Part shown: piece after piece, positions 16,566-26,323 of the stretch | Layout of the letters: the number at the start of each line of letters is the position of its first letter | Numbering within the stretch: position 1 is the first letter of the stretch | Assembly (NCBI RefSeq): GCF_007995215.1 | Contig: NZ_VCDK01000003.1 | Span: 868,001-932,000, forward strand | Direction: 5' to 3' | Origin: Shimia ponticola | GTDB lineage: Bacteria > Pseudomonadota > Alphaproteobacteria > Rhodobacterales > Rhodobacteraceae | Length of the DNA: 64,000 bases | Made by a program: the position numbers and the translations under genes | Notes under the pieces: generated by a model | Database searches by the model: none | The model's input: the letters and a program-made list of their open reading frames with translations, nothing else | What the model was told of the DNA's origin: nothing

Positions 16566-16683
16566 CGCGGCCCTTTTGCCGCGCGCGCAACCTGCCGCGC
16601 ATGACCTACCATATGTCAGGTTGCGCAGCAGCATTTTAACCCGTACATCCGCGCGAGTTTATCAAAACCACCGCATGTACGGG
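16566..16683 (+). promoter_or_regulatory. Candidate structured RNA leader of lysC: three tandem stem-loops
   Basis: Three perfect inverted repeats follow one another. P1 is CGCGGC/GCCGCG (16566-16571 with 16578-16583, loop CCTTTT). P2 is GCGCAACCTG/CAGGTTGCGC (16585-16594 with 16617-16626, 22-base loop). P3 is CCCGTACAT/ATGTACGGG (16640-16648 with 16675-16683, 26-base loop). The 3' arm of P3 covers part of the GGGGG ribosome binding site 8 bases before the lysC ATG, so pairing would hide it. A regulatory role is inferred. P1 could instead terminate the DUF1178 transcript. Confidence 0.5.
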
Positions 16684-16690
16684 GGTCACC

Positions 16691-17929
16691 ATGCCTATTC
16701 TCGTGATGAAATTCGGCGGAACTTCCGTCGCCACGCTCGACCGCATCAAGCGCGCGGCCAAGCGTGTGGGTGTCGAGGTTGCCAAGGGATACGACGTCAT
16801 TGTCATTGTCTCTGCCATGGCTGGCGAAACCAACAAGCTGGTCGGCTATGTCAGCGAAACCTCCCCACTGTTTGATGCCCGCGAATACGACGCGGTCGTC
16901 AGCTCGGGCGAGAACGTGACCGCCGGGCTAATGGCGTTGACGCTGCAAGAAATGGACGTGCCAGCACGCAGTTGGCAGGGCTGGCAGGTTCCGGTTCAGA
17001 CAACGTCGGCCCATGCGTCGGCCCGGATCGAAGATATCCCGCCCGCAAACATCCTTGCCAAGTTTGACGAAGGCATGAAGGTTGCTGTGGTCGCCGGTTT
17101 CCAAGGGGTCAGCCCAGAGGGCCGTATCACCACGCTGGGTCGCGGCGGGTCGGACACCACCGCCGTGGCATTTGCCGCCGCCTTCGGTGCCGAGCGCTGT
17201 GACATCTACACCGATGTGGACGGCATCTACACGACAGACCCCCGCATCGCGCCCAAGGCGCGCAAGCTGGAGAAAATCGCATTTGAAGAGATGCTGGAAC
17301 TCGCATCTCTCGGGGCAAAGGTCCTACAAACCCGTTCCGTTGAATTGGCCATGCGCTATAAAGTGAAACTGCGCGTTCTCAGTTCATTCGAGGAACAGTC
17401 TGACGAGGCCGGCACGCTGGTCTGCGATGAGGAGGAAATCATGGAATCCAATGTAGTCTCAGGCGTGGCCTACAGCCGTGATGAAGCCAAGATGACCCTG
17501 TTCTCGGTGGCCGACCGCCCTGGAATTGCTGCGGCCATCTTTGGCCCGCTCGCGGAGGCTGGCGTCAATGTCGACATGATCATCCAGAACATCTCAGAAG
17601 ACGGGCGCACAGACATGACCTTCTCGTGCCCGACCGATCAGGTCGCCCGCGCCGAAAAGGCCATTGAAGCCCTGAAAGACAGCGGCGACGTCAACTTTGC
17701 CACGCTTGATGTCGATGACAGCGTCGCAAAAGTGTCTATCGTCGGTATCGGGATGCGCAGCCACGCAGGTGTGGCGTCCAAGATGTTTGCAACGCTCCGC
17801 GACGAAGGCATCAACATCAAGGTGATCACAACCTCTGAGATCAAGCTCAGTGTTCTGGTGGACCGCAAGTACCTCGAACTCGCTGTGCAGGCCCTGCACG
17901 ACGCCTTTGAGCTTGAGAAAGCAGCGTAG
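16691..17929 (+). CDS. lysC: Aspartate kinase
   Basis: Phosphorylates L-aspartate, the first step to lysine, threonine, methionine and diaminopimelate. It has 412 residues, the length of a monofunctional class II aspartokinase. The kinase domain starts MPILVMKFGGTSVAT, with TTLGRGGSDTTAVA and DIYTDVDGIYTTDPR downstream. Two C-terminal ACT domains (about 265-340 and 345-410) bear VADRPGIAAAIFGPLAEAGV and GIGMRSHAGVASKMF, the allosteric sites usually bound by lysine and/or threonine. ptsP follows on the same strand, a frequent alphaproteobacterial arrangement. Confidence 0.97.
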   Translation: MPILVMKFGGTSVATLDRIKRAAKRVGVEVAKGYDVIVIVSAMAGETNKLVGYVSETSPLFDAREYDAVVSSGENVTAGLMALTLQEMDVPARSWQGWQVPVQTTSAHASARIEDIPPANILAKFDEGMKVAVVAGFQGVSPEGRITTLGRGGSDTTAVAFAAAFGAERCDIYTDVDGIYTTDPRIAPKARKLEKIAFEEMLELASLGAKVLQTRSVELAMRYKVKLRVLSSFEEQSDEAGTLVCDEEEIMESNVVSGVAYSRDEAKMTLFSVADRPGIAAAIFGPLAEAGVNVDMIIQNISEDGRTDMTFSCPTDQVARAEKAIEALKDSGDVNFATLDVDDSVAKVSIVGIGMRSHAGVASKMFATLRDEGINIKVITTSEIKLSVLVDRKYLELAVQALHDAFELEKAA

Positions 17930-17982
17930 GTTTTTTCGGCAGCCAGCGGCGACCTGTAAATCTTTTTGGACAGATTTCGAAA

Positions 17983-18011
17983 CGCCCTCTTTCTCAATTG
18001 GGAGAGGGGCG
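17983..18011 (+). terminator. Hairpin between lysC and ptsP
   Basis: CGCCCTCT (17983-17990) can pair with AGAGGGGCG (18003-18011) with one bulged G and a 12-base loop. It lies 54 bases after lysC and 40 before ptsP. No T-tract follows, so it may be an attenuator or a factor-dependent terminator rather than a strong intrinsic one. Confidence 0.35.
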
Positions 18012-18050
18012 GTTAATGTATGCCGCGAACAGGTGCAGGCATAACGCGAC

Positions 18051-20291
18051 ATGAAGACGAATACCGAAAGCGAAAGCCGCAAGCTTCTGGGCCGCTTGCG
18101 CGATGCGTTGGCCGAAGACAGCCCCGGACAGCAGCGTCTGGACAAGATCGTTCACCTGATCGCGTCGTCGATGGCCACGCATGTCTGCTCGATCTACCTG
18201 TTTCGTGATGCCGATACGCTTGAGCTTTGCGCGACCGAGGGGCTCAATCCCGAGGCCGTTCACAAAACGCTGATGCGTCTGAGCGAAGGGTTGGTTGGCC
18301 GCGTTGCGCGCACGCGCAAGGTCGTGAATACAGCGGACGCCCCGACAACGCGCGGCTTCCGCTATATGCCCGAAACCGGCGAAGAGGTGTTTCCGGCGTT
18401 TTGCGGTGTGCCTATTCAGCGGCTGGGCGAAACGCTGGGCGTCCTCGTCGTGCAAGCGAAAGAGGCGCGCAGGTATTCCGACGACGAAGTGTATGCGCTT
18501 GAAGTCGTTGCCATGGTTCTGGCCGAAATGACCGAATTGGGCGTTTTGACCGGAGGCGATGATTATTCCAGCGCGCGTCACCAGCAACCGGTTCTGATGC
18601 GCGGCGGCGTTGCACAGGAAGGCGTGAGCGAAGGGCATGTTCACCTTCATGAGCCGCGTGTCGTCGTCACCAACCCGATTGCCGACGATCCTCAGGCTGA
18701 ATTGGATCGTTTGGGTGCTGCGCTCGACACCTTGCGCGTGTCCGTTGATCAGTTGCTCGCCGACGCGCGGTCCGTGGACCGCGATCAGGTCGAGGTGCTT
18801 GAGACCTACCGGATGTTTGCAAACTCACGCGGGTGGCGCAGGCGGATGGAAGAGGACATCGACCGCGGACTGTCAGCAGAAGCCGCCGTTGAAAAAGAGC
18901 AATCCGCGGCTCGGACACGCATGGGACAGGTTGCAGATGCCTACCTTCGAGAGCGCCTGCATGATCTGGATGACGTATCGAACCGCTTGTTGCGGATCCT
19001 GACGGGCCAAAGCTCGACTGCGTCCGAAATGCCAAAGGACGCTATTCTCGTTGCGCGCAATGTTGGACCGGGCGAGTTGTTGGAATACGGACGAAAGCTG
19101 AAAGGCATCGTTCTTGAGGAAGGCTCTGTTGGATCGCATGCGGCGATTGTCGCGCGCGCATGGGCTATTCCGCTGATCATCAATGTCAAAGGCATCACGA
19201 CCGAGGCCCTGTCTGGCGATCACATCATGGTTGATGGGGAACAGGGCATTGTCCACCTGCGCCCGGATGACAGCGTGTCCACGGCCTTCCGCGACAAGAT
19301 CGCGATGCAGAACGAAGCGCAAAGCCGCTACGCCACCATTCGAGATTTGCCCGCGACGGCAAAATGCGGCTCGACGGTCAGCCTACACATGAATGCGGGG
19401 CTGATGGCGGACCTTCCGTCGTTGCCCACCTCGGGAGCCGAAGGTGTCGGCCTGTTCCGAACAGAACTTCAGTTTTTGGTGCGCAACCAGATGCCGCGCC
19501 GGGCAGAATTGGTCGCGCTTTATAAGCGCGTCATTGACGCGGCCGGTGAAAAACCGGTCGTCTTCCGAACCCTCGATATCGGGTCCGACAAAGTGCTGCC
19601 CTACATGAAGCCGCAGGATGAGCCCAACCCTGCCCTTGGCTGGCGGGCGATCCGCGTGGGTTTGGACAAACCCGGCGTGCTGCGCATGCAGTTGCAGGCG
19701 TTGATCCGCGCAAGCGAGGGGCGGCCCCTGCATGTCATGTTCCCGTTTGTTGCCCAGTTTGAGGAATACCGCAGCGGATGTAACGAACTGGACAAGGTGA
19801 TCGAACGCGAACGCAAGTTGGGCCATGTCCTGCCGTCGCGCATAAAGGTCGGTGCAATGCTGGAAACGCCTTCGCTGGCGTTCGCCCCGCGCAAGTTCTT
19901 TGAAGAGGTCGAATTTCTGTCGATTGGCGGCAATGATCTGAAGCAGTTCTTTTTTGCCGCTGACCGCGAAAACGAGCTGGTGCGGAAACGCTATGACACC
20001 CTCAATGTCAGCTTTCTGAGCTTTATCGAGCAGATCGTTCTGCGCTGTCAGTCTACAGAAACCCCGTTGAGTTTTTGCGGAGAGGATGCCGGTCGCCCGA
20101 TTGAGGCGGCCTGTCTTGCGGCGATGGGCATGCGCAGCCTGTCCATGCGTCCTGCCTCAATCGGTCCGGTCAAGCATCTGCTGCGCCGGATCAATTTGGA
20201 CGAGCTGAAAGAGGTGATCGACAATGCCCGCGCAGATGGCCTGCAGTCGGTCCGTCAACCTGTCATGGATTTTCTGCGCAACAAGGACTAG
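18051..20291 (+). CDS. ptsP: Phosphoenolpyruvate-protein phosphotransferase of the nitrogen PTS (EI-Ntr)
   Basis: Transfers phosphate from PEP to NPr in the regulatory PTS-Ntr chain, 746 residues. An N-terminal GAF domain (about 25-165), which in EI-Ntr senses glutamine/2-oxoglutarate status, is followed by the swivelling phosphohistidine domain with GSVGSHAAIVARAW (His363) and the C-terminal PEP-binding TIM barrel with GAEGVGLFRTELQF and SFCGEDAGRP. All key parts are present. No sugar-specific PTS gene is nearby, which agrees with a regulatory role. The stop shares CTAG with the convergent gene. Confidence 0.96.
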   Translation: MKTNTESESRKLLGRLRDALAEDSPGQQRLDKIVHLIASSMATHVCSIYLFRDADTLELCATEGLNPEAVHKTLMRLSEGLVGRVARTRKVVNTADAPTTRGFRYMPETGEEVFPAFCGVPIQRLGETLGVLVVQAKEARRYSDDEVYALEVVAMVLAEMTELGVLTGGDDYSSARHQQPVLMRGGVAQEGVSEGHVHLHEPRVVVTNPIADDPQAELDRLGAALDTLRVSVDQLLADARSVDRDQVEVLETYRMFANSRGWRRRMEEDIDRGLSAEAAVEKEQSAARTRMGQVADAYLRERLHDLDDVSNRLLRILTGQSSTASEMPKDAILVARNVGPGELLEYGRKLKGIVLEEGSVGSHAAIVARAWAIPLIINVKGITTEALSGDHIMVDGEQGIVHLRPDDSVSTAFRDKIAMQNEAQSRYATIRDLPATAKCGSTVSLHMNAGLMADLPSLPTSGAEGVGLFRTELQFLVRNQMPRRAELVALYKRVIDAAGEKPVVFRTLDIGSDKVLPYMKPQDEPNPALGWRAIRVGLDKPGVLRMQLQALIRASEGRPLHVMFPFVAQFEEYRSGCNELDKVIERERKLGHVLPSRIKVGAMLETPSLAFAPRKFFEEVEFLSIGGNDLKQFFFAADRENELVRKRYDTLNVSFLSFIEQIVLRCQSTETPLSFCGEDAGRPIEAACLAAMGMRSLSMRPASIGPVKHLLRRINLDELKEVIDNARADGLQSVRQPVMDFLRNKD

Positions 20292-20914
20292 CGCTCAAGC
20301 GCACCCTTCCCGGCCAGTATCTTGTCCCGGAACTTTGTGATCCGGGCCGTCCGAGTTTCCGCCCTCTTAGCGCCGTTAAGATTGATCACGTAGCTGCGTT
20401 GGCGACCAGGCGTGAGGGCATGGAACGCCTCGGCCAATGCGACATCGCAATCCAACGCCTCAGTCAATTCTGCTGGCCATTCCATTGCCATGTCAGGTTT
20501 GGCGGCACGGCGTCCTTCTTCGGCGTATCCCATGGCCTCGCGGAGGTAGCTGACAATCGTGTCCGAAGCCGCGTCCACATCTGCGCGCGAGGAAAACTTG
20601 AGCGCATCGGGGTACGCGGTGTTCGCGCCTTGGCGCACCAAGAGACCCTTTGGATCTTGCATCAGCCCTGCCTCAAAGAAGCTAAGCCGAAAATCCGCCC
20701 GGAACGCCCCAAGGACCGCGATATTGCGGCCAGCATGGACATAACACGGGTGCCCCCATTTCACGACCTCGTCCATGTCCGTCGAACGACACAGGCCCCG
20801 CAAAGCCGCCAAACCATCCTTCCAGATGCGAGCCGAGCAGTCCGGGCTATCAAAGCGGCTGCAGCGGCCGCAGCCGCTTCGGAAATACGTCTCAATGTCC
20901 GAGATCATGGCCAT
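20288..20914 (-). CDS. DUF1801/YdeI-type (OmpD-associated) family protein
   Basis: A 208-residue cytoplasmic protein. The N-terminal domain (about 30-120) has VVKWGHPCYVHAGRNIAVLG, typical of DUF1801 proteins related to YdhG. The C-terminal part ends with AFHALTPGRQRSYVINLNGA and ETRTARI, the YdeI/OmpD-associated signature. A cysteine cluster near the N-terminus (CGRCSRFDSPDC) is notable. Family members have been linked to bacteriocin or stress protection, but the molecular function is unknown. Confidence 0.85.
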   Translation of the reverse strand: MAMISDIETYFRSGCGRCSRFDSPDCSARIWKDGLAALRGLCRSTDMDEVVKWGHPCYVHAGRNIAVLGAFRADFRLSFFEAGLMQDPKGLLVRQGANTAYPDALKFSSRADVDAASDTIVSYLREAMGYAEEGRRAAKPDMAMEWPAELTEALDCDVALAEAFHALTPGRQRSYVINLNGAKRAETRTARITKFRDKILAGKGALER

Positions 20915-20996
20915 GCCAGCAGCAAATCGGCAAGCCGCGCTCCGGTCAAGTCACAGGTAAAGTTGACGGTTGGCCGGAACTTGGCCTCAAACTGAC

Positions 20997-21491
20997 CTAT
21001 GGGTTGGGCGCAGCGCGGGTCACGGGCCCTTCCAGTCCGTCCCATGCACCGGGCTTCAATGCCTGTGCCAGAATGCGGTCAGGATTGGTAGGTGGTGGCA
21101 TCTGGACCGTCGTGATCGGATGGAAGCCAAAGCGCTGATAGTATGGGGCGTCCCCGACAAGAAGCACGCGCGTCCAGCCTAACGCGCGCGCCGCGCCAAG
21201 GCTTTGCTGGATCAATTGACCACCAAGCCCCTCGCCTTGACGTGTGGGGTGAACCGCAATCGGACCAAGCAAAAGCGCGTGATGCTCTCCGACCCGCACC
21301 GGCCAGTAGCGCACCGCCCCAGAGACAATGCCGTCTGCATCGCGCGCAACAAGGCTGAGTGGTCCAACCCGAGGGACGCCTTCGCGCAGGCGATAAGACG
21401 ACAATGCCTCGCGCCCCGGCGCAAAGCAGGTGTCATAGAGCGCCTCGACTTCCCACCAGTCATCGGCGGTTTCTTCGGTCAGGTTGTACAT
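20997..21491 (-). CDS. GNAT family N-acetyltransferase (YhbS-like)
   Basis: A GCN5-related acetyltransferase of 164 residues. The acetyl-CoA site is visible: LLLGPIAVHPTRQGEGLGGQL, where RQGEGLG is the pyrophosphate loop, followed by LVGDAPYYQRFGF, characteristic of YhbS-like members. Start chosen at ATG 21489-21491 (MYNLTEETADDW); the frame is open 18 codons further upstream without good conservation. The substrate is unknown. It is divergent from the flavin reductase gene. Confidence 0.88.
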   Translation of the reverse strand: MYNLTEETADDWWEVEALYDTCFAPGREALSSYRLREGVPRVGPLSLVARDADGIVSGAVRYWPVRVGEHHALLLGPIAVHPTRQGEGLGGQLIQQSLGAARALGWTRVLLVGDAPYYQRFGFHPITTVQMPPPTNPDRILAQALKPGAWDGLEGPVTRAAPNP

Positions 21492-21585
21492 GGGCGTCTT
21501 TGCTGGCCCCACTGTCCCATTTTTTGCTGGCCGTCCGGCTATCATGCCCTTAGCTCAGGCGTAAATCACCAAATCGGAGCTGGCG

Positions 21586-22191
21586 ATGTTTTACGAACCA
21601 AAGGATGGCCACGGGCTGCCGCATAATCCGTTCAATGCCATCGTGGCCCCACGCCCGATTGCCTGGGTCGCGACGCGCGGAAAAGACGGCCGCAATAACC
21701 TTGCTCCGTATTCATTCTTTAACGCAGTGGCCTACGTGCCGCCGCAGGTGATGTTTGCCTCCACATCGGCCAAGGAGGATCGCGTTGACACCAAGGACAG
21801 TGTCGGCAACATCCGCGACACCGGCGTCTTTTCGATCAGCATCGTGTCGCAGGCGCACCGTGACATCATGAACAAAAGCTCTGGCGCCTATGGGCGCGAT
21901 GAGGACGAGTTCGGCTTGTCAGGGGCTATGAAAGCAGAATGCGAGACCATCAATTGCCCGCGTGTCGGCGATGCTCCAGCCACTCTGGAATGCCGGTTGA
22001 CGCAAATCGTGCGGCTTCCCGGCGAGGCGAACTACAGCGTCTTTGGTGAGGTCGTCGGCGTGCATATGCGCGACGACTGCCTCAAGGACGGACGCTTTGA
22101 CGTCGAACTTTTTCAACCGCTGTCACGGCTTGGCTACCGCGACTATGCCACTGTAACCGAGACATTCACGCTGGCACGTCCGGGGGAATAA
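21586..22191 (+). CDS. Flavin reductase-like, FMN-binding split-barrel protein
   Basis: A 201-residue protein of the DIM6/NTAB flavin reductase-like family. The N-terminus (FNAIVAPRPIAWVATRGKDG) and NLAPYSFFNAVAYVPPQVMF are the FMN-binding strands typical of the family. These act as flavin reductases for monooxygenases or as stand-alone FMN enzymes; no partner oxygenase is adjacent. The gene is convergent with the SulP transporter gene. Confidence 0.88.
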   Translation: MFYEPKDGHGLPHNPFNAIVAPRPIAWVATRGKDGRNNLAPYSFFNAVAYVPPQVMFASTSAKEDRVDTKDSVGNIRDTGVFSISIVSQAHRDIMNKSSGAYGRDEDEFGLSGAMKAECETINCPRVGDAPATLECRLTQIVRLPGEANYSVFGEVVGVHMRDDCLKDGRFDVELFQPLSRLGYRDYATVTETFTLARPGE

Positions 22192-22223
22192 GTCGCCGCT
22201 CAGAGTGGGCGGCGCACAATTTC

Positions 22224-23849
22224 CTAGTGATCGCCTGCGAGGATGCCGGTGCGCACGCCGTAATCCACCGCAAGCGCGTAATCAGGGTCGTCATCGCTAT
22301 CGACCATCAGATGCCCAGCCTTGGTCAAAAGCTGGTGGCAATCGGGGCTGAGGTGGCGCAGTTGCACGCGCTTGCCGGCAGCTTCGTATTTGGACGCGAC
22401 AGCTTCGATCGCCTGAAGTGCCGATTGATCCACGACCCGGCTATCGGCAAAGTCAATGATGACTTCCTTGGGGTCGTCCATCGGGTTGAACAGTTCGACG
22501 AAGCCATCGCTTGAGCCAAAGAACAGCGGGCCGTTGACCTGATAGACCCGCGCGCCTTCAGGCGTGGTGTAGGACTTGGCCCGGATGCGCGTCGCGTTAT
22601 TCCATGCATAGGCAAGCGCAGAGACGATCACGCCCACCACAACCGCGATGGCAAGGTCGGTCATCACGGTTACGACCGTCACAAGAACAATCACAAAGGC
22701 ATCGGTGCGCGGCACTTTCATCAGGATGCGCAGCGAGTTCCACGCAAAGGTGCCGATCACGACCATGAACATCACACCGACAAGCGCCGCCAGAGGGATC
22801 TGTTCGATCAGGGGCGCAGCAATGACGATGAACGCGAGCAGAAACAAAGCCGCCGCGATCCCGGCCAGACGCGTCCGTCCGCCCGATTTCACGTTGATCA
22901 TCGACTGACCGATCATTGCACAGCCCCCCATGCCGCCGAAGAAACCGGTGACAGTGTTGGCGAGCCCTTGTGCGATGCACTCGCGGCTCGCACCGCCGCG
23001 CTGGTTGGTCATCTCACCCACGAGGTTAAGCGTCAGGAGGCTCTCAATCAGGCCGATTGCAGACAGGATGATGGCGTAAGGCAGAATGATCTCGAAGGTC
23101 TCATAATTCAGGGGGACCATCGGAATGTGGAACGACGGCAGACCACCTTCGATGGAGGCCATGTCGCCCACGCGCGGCACGTCGAGCCCAAAGATGATCA
23201 CGATGGCTGCGACGATGCCGATCCCGGCCAGTGGCGCAGGGATGGCCTTGGTCACCTTTGGCATCAGCCAGATAATCCCCATGGTCAGCACCACAAGCAC
23301 CAGCATAAGCGCAAGCTCATTTCCTGACAGCCATTGTCCGCCTGTCATGCCGTGGCCGTCAGATACCATCGAACCGGGCACTTTGAACTGAGTCAGCTGT
23401 GCGAGGAAGATCACGATGGCCAGACCGTTCACAAAGCCCAACATGACGGGATGCGGCACGAGACGGATAAACTTGCCCCATCGAAGGATGCCCACCGCGA
23501 TCTGGATCGCCCCCATCAGCACGATGGTTGCAAAGAGATATTCAACACCGTGCTGAGCAACGAGCGACACCATTACGACAGCCAAAGCGCCCGTTGCACC
23601 CGAAATCATACCAGGGCGGCCACCCAACACAGCCGTGATCAGACCAACGATGAAAGCAGCATAGAGGCCCACCAAGGGGTGAACCCCAGCCACAAATGCA
23701 AAGGCCACCGCTTCTGGTACCAGTGCAAGCGCCACGGTCAAACCGGACAGCAACTCGATCCGCACGCGTGAGAGGTCCATCTTGGGGCCGCCGGAGTTCA
23801 GCGTGTCTAGGGAAAGACCATTGGCGAATGCTGCCATAACTTTACTCAT
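22224..23849 (-). CDS. SulP family anion transporter with STAS domain
   Basis: A 541-residue inner-membrane transporter of the SLC26/SulP family. The first helices carry [21 protein letters not shown], then [13 protein letters not shown]; about 12-14 membrane segments follow. A C-terminal cytoplasmic STAS domain (about 430-541) has [20 protein letters not shown]. Substrates in the family include sulfate, bicarbonate and dicarboxylates; in marine bacteria bicarbonate/sodium symport (BicA-like) is plausible but cannot be read from the sequence. GAGGGATCGAT precedes the ATG. Confidence 0.93.
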   Translation of the reverse strand: MSKVMAAFANGLSLDTLNSGGPKMDLSRVRIELLSGLTVALALVPEAVAFAFVAGVHPLVGLYAAFIVGLITAVLGGRPGMISGATGALAVVMVSLVAQHGVEYLFATIVLMGAIQIAVGILRWGKFIRLVPHPVMLGFVNGLAIVIFLAQLTQFKVPGSMVSDGHGMTGGQWLSGNELALMLVLVVLTMGIIWLMPKVTKAIPAPLAGIGIVAAIVIIFGLDVPRVGDMASIEGGLPSFHIPMVPLNYETFEIILPYAIILSAIGLIESLLTLNLVGEMTNQRGGASRECIAQGLANTVTGFFGGMGGCAMIGQSMINVKSGGRTRLAGIAAALFLLAFIVIAAPLIEQIPLAALVGVMFMVVIGTFAWNSLRILMKVPRTDAFVIVLVTVVTVMTDLAIAVVVGVIVSALAYAWNNATRIRAKSYTTPEGARVYQVNGPLFFGSSDGFVELFNPMDDPKEVIIDFADSRVVDQSALQAIEAVASKYEAAGKRVQLRHLSPDCHQLLTKAGHLMVDSDDDPDYALAVDYGVRTGILAGDH

Positions 23850-24145
23850 ATCGATCCCTCGGCCTCTTTTCGTCTGTCTTTCAGCTTGATTGCCCGGCCT
23901 CTAAAGCACGCGGCGGCTTAAGGCACGGTATTCTTCGGCACACGTCTATTGGTCGCAGACCACGTCAGAGTGCCTTCCGGCGCGGCGTGTAACAGGAAAC
24001 GGGTGAAATGTCCCATGCATGGGGCGCATGGCCGCTACCCGCCTGGTGCAAATGCGCGTGAGTACTACAGAGCAGGCGAGTTCGGCGTTTCCATCCGGTA
24101 CATTCTTGGTTTTACTGGGTCAGAACGAAAACGGGGCCACTTTCC
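23850..24145. other. Intergenic region between divergent SulP and mtnP genes
   Basis: About 296 bases that should contain both promoters. I found no convincing reading frame, RNA gene, operator or strong hairpin here. Confidence 0.6.
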
Positions 24146-25018
24146 ATGACACAAACAATGATTGGCGTGATCGGCGGATCAGGCGTGTACGACATCGACG
24201 GTTTGCAGGATGCCAAATGGCAAGATGTCGAAAGCCCGTGGGGCGCGCCGTCTGACCAGATCCTGACCGGAACGCTGAACGGGGTCGCCATGGCGTTCCT
24301 GCCGCGCCATGGGCGCGGACATGTGCATTCACCCACGACCGTGCCTTACCGCGCCAATATCGACGCCCTGAAACGACTGGGCGTGACCGATGTCATCAGC
24401 GTCAGCGCTTGCGGGTCATTTCGCGAAGAGATGGCACCGGGTCACTTTGTGATTGTCGATCAATTCATCGACCGGACCGTGAACCGCGAAAAGTCGTTCT
24501 TTGGCACGGGCTGCGTGGCGCACGTGTCTGTTGCGCACCCAACCTGTCCGCGTCTCGGCGATGCTTGCGAAACCGCTGCGCGCAATGCCGGGATCACCGT
24601 CCATCGCGGCGGCACTTACCTTGCCATGGAAGGTCCGCAATTCTCATCGCTCGCCGAATCCAAGATGTACCGGGAAAGCTGGGGCTGTGACGTCATCGGC
24701 ATGACCAATATGCCGGAGGCCAAACTCGCCCGCGAAGCGGAGCTTTGTTACGCCTCGGTCGCGATGATCACCGATTACGACAGCTGGCACCCGCAACATG
24801 GTGAGGTTGACGTCACCGAGATCATCAAAGTCCTTCAGGGCAACTCAGCGAACGCAAAAACACTGGTCGCAGGCTTGCCAGCCCTGCTCGGGTCTGAGCG
24901 CGCGCCATGTGAACACGGCTGCGACCGGGCCTTGGAGTTTGCGGTCCTGACTGCGCCTGACAAACGCGACCCGGCCTTGCTGGCCAAACTGGATGCCGTC
25001 GCAGGGCGGGTTCTTTGA
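24146..25018 (+). CDS. mtnP: S-methyl-5'-thioadenosine phosphorylase
   Basis: Cleaves 5'-methylthioadenosine with phosphate to adenine and 5-methylthioribose-1-phosphate, 290 residues. Visible motifs: GVIGGSGVYDIDGL (phosphate site), PRHGRGHVHSP, SACGSFREEM, YLAMEGPQFSSLAESKMY (base and ribose site) and GMTNMPEAKLAREAE, which favours MTA over inosine phosphorylase. It heads an operon with a LysE-type exporter and apt; apt can recycle the released adenine to AMP. Confidence 0.95.
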   Translation: MTQTMIGVIGGSGVYDIDGLQDAKWQDVESPWGAPSDQILTGTLNGVAMAFLPRHGRGHVHSPTTVPYRANIDALKRLGVTDVISVSACGSFREEMAPGHFVIVDQFIDRTVNREKSFFGTGCVAHVSVAHPTCPRLGDACETAARNAGITVHRGGTYLAMEGPQFSSLAESKMYRESWGCDVIGMTNMPEAKLAREAELCYASVAMITDYDSWHPQHGEVDVTEIIKVLQGNSANAKTLVAGLPALLGSERAPCEHGCDRALEFAVLTAPDKRDPALLAKLDAVAGRVL

Positions 25019-25055
25019 TTTCGACAATTCCATCCAAGGAAGGGATGAATAGGAC

Positions 25056-25688
25056 ATGCCGTTTGACCTTTGGCTGACATTCGTCGCCGCGACCTTTGCC
25101 GTTCTCATGATCCCCGGTCCCACGGTTCTGCTTGTGCTGAGCTACGCGCTGACGCAAGGGCGCAAGGTGGCCGTTGCCACAGCGGCGGGGGTGGCGCTCG
25201 GTGATCTGATCGCGATGACCGCGTCATTGATCGGGCTGGGCGCGATTGTTGCGGCGTCAGCGGCAGCCTTCACCATCCTAAAATGGGCGGGCGCGGCGTA
25301 TCTTGTGTTCCTGGGCGTGAAGATGCTGCGTTCTGCTCCGCGCGAAGGCGCCAACCTCATCGAAACGGACGCACATGCCAGCCCGCAGGCGGTTTTCTGG
25401 CACGCTACAGTCGTGACTGCCCTCAATCCCAAGAGCATCGGCTTCTTCATCGCTTTTGTGCCGCAGTTTATCAGCCCGTCGTCCAGCTATGCACCACAGG
25501 CGGGCATTCTGATCGCAACTTTCGTGGCCTTCGCCGCCGCCAATGCACTGGCCTATGCGCTCTTGGCTGATCGGATGCGTCAGCAAATCCGCAAGCCATG
25601 GGTCATGCGTCGCCTCACACAGGCGGGCGGCCTGACACTGATTTGCATGGGGGCTTTGACCGCCACCTTGCGCCGAACGCCAGCCTGA
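25056..25688 (+). CDS. LysE/RhtB family exporter
   Basis: A 210-residue inner-membrane protein with five to six hydrophobic segments and the family signature [20 protein letters not shown] near residue 20, followed by AAGVALGDL. LysE/RhtB proteins export amino acids and related small metabolites. Its position between mtnP (37 bases upstream) and apt (22 bases downstream) suggests a by-product of the methylthioadenosine pathway as cargo, but this is inference. Confidence 0.93.
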   Translation: MPFDLWLTFVAATFAVLMIPGPTVLLVLSYALTQGRKVAVATAAGVALGDLIAMTASLIGLGAIVAASAAAFTILKWAGAAYLVFLGVKMLRSAPREGANLIETDAHASPQAVFWHATVVTALNPKSIGFFIAFVPQFISPSSSYAPQAGILIATFVAFAAANALAYALLADRMRQQIRKPWVMRRLTQAGGLTLICMGALTATLRRTPA

Positions 25689-25710
25689 CCCAATTCCAAG
25701 GAGCCAGATC

Positions 25711-26250
25711 ATGCCCCCCAAGAAGGACATCAAGGACTACATCCGCACCATCGTCGATTTCCCCCATGAAGGGATCATGTTTCGCGATGTGACAACGCTT
25801 TTTGCTGATCCGCGCGGTTTGCGTCTGGCGGTGGATCAGTTGCTGGACCCTTATGTGGGCACACAAATCGACAAAGTCGTCGGGCTTGAAGCGCGCGGGT
25901 TCATCCTGGGCGGGGCGATTGCGCATCAACTGTCGGTCGGATTTGTTCCAATTCGCAAAAAGGGCAAATTGCCCGGAACCACGATCAGCCAAGACTACAA
26001 ATTGGAATACGGCGAAGCCATTGTCGAAGTGCATGACGACGCCATCCAAGCCGGTGAAAAAATCCTGCTGGTCGACGACCTGTTGGCCACGGGCGGAACG
26101 GCAGAGGCCGGGATCAAGCTTGTTGAACGGCTGGGCGGTGAAATCGTCGGCTGTGCCTTCGTGATTGATCTGCCTGAACTCGGGGGTCGCAAACGCCTGC
26201 ACGACATGGGGATGGACGTGCATTGGCTGTGTGACTTCGAAGGACTGTAA
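25711..26250 (+). CDS. apt: Adenine phosphoribosyltransferase
   Basis: Converts adenine and PRPP to AMP, 179 residues, the usual length. Key features: [14 protein letters not shown] near the N-terminus, [14 protein letters not shown], and the PRPP-binding loop [17 protein letters not shown] (118-134). AAGGAG precedes the ATG with good spacing. It completes the salvage route begun by mtnP in the same operon. Confidence 0.97.
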   Translation: MPPKKDIKDYIRTIVDFPHEGIMFRDVTTLFADPRGLRLAVDQLLDPYVGTQIDKVVGLEARGFILGGAIAHQLSVGFVPIRKKGKLPGTTISQDYKLEYGEAIVEVHDDAIQAGEKILLVDDLLATGGTAEAGIKLVERLGGEIVGCAFVIDLPELGGRKRLHDMGMDVHWLCDFEGL

Positions 26251-26271
26251 TCCGCGATGACAAACGCCGGA

Positions 26272-26291
26272 GTGAGGGGCCAGCCCCTCAC
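26272..26291 (+). terminator. Strong hairpin after apt
   Basis: GTGAGGGGC (26272-26280) and GCCCCTCAC (26283-26291) form a perfect 9-bp stem over CA. It lies between the convergent apt and FAD-oxidase genes, so may stop transcripts from both sides. No T-tract follows on either strand. Confidence 0.55.
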
Positions 26292-26323
26292 ACTCCCCGA
26301 AGTTATTGCAGCAAGAAGAATAG

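Noticed and set aside
16539-16690. Classic lysine riboswitch before lysC
   Set aside because: The gap is too short for the five-helix lysine aptamer and lacks its core.
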